From: Collinsella aerofaciens
GTDB taxonomy: Bacteria; Actinomycetota; Coriobacteriia; Coriobacteriales; Coriobacteriaceae
NCBI RefSeq assembly: GCF_015548375.1
Contig: NZ_JADMWW010000021.1
Coordinates: 1-48,892, forward strand
Length of the DNA stretch: 48,892 nt
Reading direction: 5' to 3'
Shown: in pieces, positions 45,701 to 48,892 of the stretch
How the letters are laid out: every line of letters starts with the position of its first letter
Position numbering within the stretch: the stretch's first letter is position 1
Made by a program: the position numbers and the translations under genes
The notes under the pieces: generated by a model
The model's database searches: none
What the model was told of the DNA's origin: nothing
What the model saw: only the letters and a program-made list of their open reading frames with translations

Positions 45701-47836
45701 GTGGCAAAAAAGCCCCAGGACGCTCAGCACAACCAGCACGGCAAGCATGCCCAGCGCGGCCAGCAGCAAAAGCGCGGTGGCAAGGCCCAGAGCGGCCACG
45801 CCACTCATACCCCGGCAGCGCCCGCCCGTCCCTGGCGCCCGGGCCGCGATAAGTTCCTCCCCGTCAGCCGCGCCGACATGGATGCGCGCGGCTGGGACCA
45901 GTGCGACTTCGTCTATATCTGCGGTGATGCCTACGTGGACCATCCGAGCTTTGGCATGGCTATCATCAGCCGCGTACTCGACGCGCACGGTTACAAAGTG
46001 GGCATCATCTGCCAGCCCGACTGGACCGACCCCGCCAGCATCACTGCGCTCGGCGAGCCGCGCCTGGGCTTTTTGGTCAGTGCCGGCAACATGGACTCCA
46101 TGGTCAACCACTATTCGGTGACCAAGCACCGCCGCCACACCGACGCCTATACCCCCGGCGGCGAGGAAGGTCACCGCCCCAACCGTGCCGTCACGGTCTA
46201 CGGCAATCTCATCCGTCAGACGTTCAAGGACGCCCCCATCATCATCGGCGGCATCGAGGCAAGCCTGCGCCGCCTGGCCCACTACGACTACTGGCAGGAT
46301 AAGCTCAAGCGCTCGGTGCTGCTCGACTCGGGCGCCGACATCCTCATCTACGGCATGGGCGAGCACGCGATTGTCGAGATCGCCGACGCGCTCGACGCGG
46401 GGCTGCCCGTCGATCAGATCACCTATATCAACGGCACCGTCTACCGCACCAGCTCGCTCGACGAGGTCTACGACTACGACTTGCTGCCCAGCTGGGACGA
46501 CCTTGCCGCCGACAAGCTCAATTACGCGCGCAGCTTTAACGTACAGCAGCAGAACATGGACCCCATCACCGGGCATCGCCTGGTAGAGCCATATCCCAAC
46601 AGCGTGTACGTGGTGCAGAACCCGCCGTCGGCAACACTCACCACCGACGAGATGGACGAGGTGGCCGAACTCCCCTACGCACGCGATTGGCATCCCGACT
46701 ACGACGCGGCAGGCGGCGTGCCGGCCTTTGCTGAGATCAAGTTTTCCATTAGCTCCAACCGCGGCTGTTTTGGCGAGTGCTCGTTTTGCGCGCTCACCTT
46801 CCACCAGGGCCGCGTGTTGCAGATGCGCAGCCACGACTCGATCATGCGCGAGGCCGAGCTGCTCACGCGCGATCCCGAGTTTAAGGGCTACATCAACGAC
46901 GTGGGTGGACCGACGGCCAACTTTAGCCGCCCCGCCTGCGACAAGCAGCTCAAGCACGGTGTGTGCAAGAACAAGCGCTGTCTGTGGCCGAGCGTATGCA
47001 AGAACATGGTGGTCGACGAAAGCGGCTACACGCAGCTGTTGCGCGACCTGCGCCAGCTGCCGGGCGTCAAGAAGGTCTTCGTGCGCAGCGGCATCCGTTT
47101 TGACTACACCATGGCCGATGCCTCGGACGAGTTTTTACGCGAGCTGCTGGAGCACCATGTCTCGGGCCAGCTGCGCGTAGCGCCCGAGCACGTGAGCGAC
47201 GCGGTACTGTCCGTGATGGGCAAGCCGAGCCGAGCTGTCTACGACGCATTCTGCCGTAAATTTGAACGCTTGAATCGCGAATACGGACTCAAGCAGTACG
47301 TGGTGCCGTATCTGATCTCGAGCCATCCCGGATCGACGATGAAGGAAGCCGTGGACCTTGCCGAGGCCGTGCGCGACATGGGCTACATGCCCGAGCAGGT
47401 GCAGGACTTCTACCCCACACCGTCCACTATGTCGACCTGCATGTACTACACCGGCGTGGATCCGCGCACCATGGAGCCGATCTATGTGGCGCGCGACCCG
47501 CATGAGAAGGCCATGCAGCGCGCGCTCATCCAGTATCGCAAGCCCGAGAACTACAAGCTGGTGCGCGAGGCGCTAGAGAAGGCCGGGCGTCGTGATCTGA
47601 TCTGCTATACCAAGCATTGCCTGATTCGCCCCGTGCCGCCACGCCCGGGCGAGACGTCTGCCGGCGGTGGGCATGGCACCGGCAAGAAGGGCGGCAAGGC
47701 CCACGGTGGCGCCGCCGGCAAGGGGCCCAAGGGCAGCAAGGGTCACGGCGGTATGTCCCGCGCGCAGAACACTGCCGGTCGCAATCGCGCGGCACAGGGG
47801 CGTCAGGGCGCCAACGGCGGCGGCAGGCGCAACTAG
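45701..47836 (+). CDS. YgiQ-family radical SAM protein
   Basis: The protein (711 residues from GTG 45701, GGGAGG 4 nt upstream) has the radical-SAM cluster motif CFGECSFC (C356, C360, C363) and a B12-binding-like N-terminal half (GDAYVDHPSFGMAIISRVL, GGIEASLRRLAHYDYW). These are hallmarks of the YgiQ/UPF0313 family, whose reaction is not known to me. The C-terminus is a long Gly/Lys/His-rich, basic tail; the N-terminus is also rich in Gln, His and Lys. Its stop overlaps that of the next, convergent gene. Confidence 0.9.
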   Translation: MAKKPQDAQHNQHGKHAQRGQQQKRGGKAQSGHATHTPAAPARPWRPGRDKFLPVSRADMDARGWDQCDFVYICGDAYVDHPSFGMAIISRVLDAHGYKVGIICQPDWTDPASITALGEPRLGFLVSAGNMDSMVNHYSVTKHRRHTDAYTPGGEEGHRPNRAVTVYGNLIRQTFKDAPIIIGGIEASLRRLAHYDYWQDKLKRSVLLDSGADILIYGMGEHAIVEIADALDAGLPVDQITYINGTVYRTSSLDEVYDYDLLPSWDDLAADKLNYARSFNVQQQNMDPITGHRLVEPYPNSVYVVQNPPSATLTTDEMDEVAELPYARDWHPDYDAAGGVPAFAEIKFSISSNRGCFGECSFCALTFHQGRVLQMRSHDSIMREAELLTRDPEFKGYINDVGGPTANFSRPACDKQLKHGVCKNKRCLWPSVCKNMVVDESGYTQLLRDLRQLPGVKKVFVRSGIRFDYTMADASDEFLRELLEHHVSGQLRVAPEHVSDAVLSVMGKPSRAVYDAFCRKFERLNREYGLKQYVVPYLISSHPGSTMKEAVDLAEAVRDMGYMPEQVQDFYPTPSTMSTCMYYTGVDPRTMEPIYVARDPHEKAMQRALIQYRKPENYKLVREALEKAGRRDLICYTKHCLIRPVPPRPGETSAGGGHGTGKKGGKAHGGAAGKGPKGSKGHGGMSRAQNTAGRNRAAQGRQGANGGGRRN

Positions 47837-48744
47837 GGCAGTGGTGCGCTCGCTGCGTCCATCCCACACGCGTGGCGCAGCGAGCGCATTGCCTCAACGA
47901 GGATGGCACCGGCGATAGCGACCGTAATTGCCACGCCGAACGGCGTGTTCACAAACCAGAGCAACGTCATGAGATACGACCCGGCATTAAAGGCAAAGTG
48001 CAGCAGGATCGTGTAGCAAAGCTTTCCGGTCGTCACGAGCACCCAACCAAAAATGAGGCCGGCAGCGCCCGCATAGCAACCCTGCACCCAGTTCATGTGC
48101 ATAAAGCCGAAGATCGCCGCCTGCAGCACAATCGCCGCGGCGATACCCCAGTTACTCGGGGCCGCCCAGGGCACCATGGCGCCGTCTTGCGGTCGCACGA
48201 GACGTCGGCGCTTCCAAAGTGGGCGGCACTGCGGGTTAAACGCTCGGAGCGAAAACTCAAAAATAATGCCGCGCACCAGCAACTCCTCGCAAAACGGAGC
48301 GCCGAGCACCGTGGTCAGGACAGCAAGAAGGCTGGTATCGCCCATGCCCGTTTCCTCGACGAGCTCGCTATAGTCTGCCGAGACCTCGGGCAACAGCGAC
48401 AGCACGGCGTCGGTCACGTAGCCAACGACCACCTGCAGGGCCAAGCCGATCACGATAACGCAGGCAATGCGCTTCCACGCGCTACGCAATCCCCCGCCAA
48501 GTGGACGCTCACCTTGCCAGCGCGCGATAAACGACCGCGGCCACAAATAACGCCACCACAGCAGCGCCATCAAAAACGATGCCGTCTGAGCGGCAGCCTG
48601 GAACCATTGGATATCGAGATTGTCGATCGGATAGCCCGTCAGCACCGACACGGCATCGAGAACTGAAAACAGAACCACGCTCAGGGCTATATCGGCAGCG
48701 ACAACGCCAAAACAGGCAAGCGCCCACGCCATCGCATTGAGCAT
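47833..48744 (-). CDS. CPBP-family intramembrane metalloprotease
   Basis: The 303-residue protein has about eight membrane helices and the three CPBP motifs: EELLVRG (E153, E154, R158), FGFMH (F212, H216) and HFAFN (H249, N253). Such proteins are relatives of CAAX proteases and often serve self-immunity or membrane protein processing; here the substrate is unknown. GAGGAGG lies 5 nt before ATG 48744. The last 148 bp of the window hold nothing recognised. Confidence 0.88.
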   Translation of the reverse strand: MLNAMAWALACFGVVAADIALSVVLFSVLDAVSVLTGYPIDNLDIQWFQAAAQTASFLMALLWWRYLWPRSFIARWQGERPLGGGLRSAWKRIACVIVIGLALQVVVGYVTDAVLSLLPEVSADYSELVEETGMGDTSLLAVLTTVLGAPFCEELLVRGIIFEFSLRAFNPQCRPLWKRRRLVRPQDGAMVPWAAPSNWGIAAAIVLQAAIFGFMHMNWVQGCYAGAAGLIFGWVLVTTGKLCYTILLHFAFNAGSYLMTLLWFVNTPFGVAITVAIAGAILVEAMRSLRHACGMDAASAPLP

Positions 48745-48892
48745 GCCAACCTCCTCAAAACCCGGCACTTAGGGACGTTCCTTAACTGCCGGCAGAGACG
48801 ATATGAGCAGGACATAAAACATTGAGAGCCCCTGCTGCATGAAAGACCGCGGATTAGGCCGACAATGGTGAGTGTCTAATTCAGCCGCGGCG

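Overview
The window reads as a chromosomal segment of a high-GC actinobacterium of the class Coriobacteriia, most likely Collinsella or a close relative. This rests on the style and order of the proteins (a Tat-exported PI-PLC-like protein with a sortase-like tail, a Coriobacteriia-type DnaE, a desulforedoxin-less superoxide reductase, divergent AddA/AddB), on strong AAAGGAG/GGAGG ribosome binding sites, and on palindromic non-coding repeats between genes. No rRNA, tRNA or CRISPR array was recognised. The genus is an inference from content, not a measured match.

Layout. 1-115 holds two tight hairpins and a terminator, probably the tail of an element lying left of the window. 315-8560 holds a secreted PI-PLC-domain protein, a small PH-like protein, a DUF1016/YhcG-type nuclease, a zinc-ribbon protein, a cation diffusion facilitator and a single-pass membrane protein. 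8741-22801 is a housekeeping block mainly on the minus strand: formate-THF ligase, the coupled ruvC-ruvA-ruvB cluster, a NAD-synthetase-like pseudoenzyme, superoxide reductase, a SWIM/SNF2 helicase and the replicative polymerase DnaE.

22802-30981 is the accessory region. It holds a divergent controller-type XRE regulator with two operators 42 bp apart. A coupled restriction-modification operon follows: a small SAM-binding subunit, an NPPY methyltransferase with a one-base frameshift in an AT-rich C-terminal part, and a GIY-YIG nuclease-SF2 helicase-Tudor-like fusion. Next come an AlbA_2/Schlafen-type ATPase with three in-phase palindromes upstream and a remnant of a DUF4143 ATPase. A 29-nt sequence occurs in the non-coding DNA near both edges of this region.

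30982-48892 returns to core functions: AddB-AddA recombination nuclease, a YerC/TrpR-like regulator, a phage-holin-IV-like membrane protein, an Rrf2 regulator divergent from cysteine synthase, MnmA, an M42 peptidase, a FucO-like iron alcohol dehydrogenase, a DUF1275 membrane protein, a YgiQ radical-SAM protein and a CPBP membrane protease. Several intergenic gaps here carry long perfect or nearly perfect inverted repeats (41980-42042, 43249-43373, 45630-45662).

The strongest candidates for something new are the restriction-modification operon with its two-part methyltransferase and fused effector, the regularly spaced operator array of the AlbA_2 gene, and the NAD-synthetase-like protein that has lost both active sites while keeping its fold.
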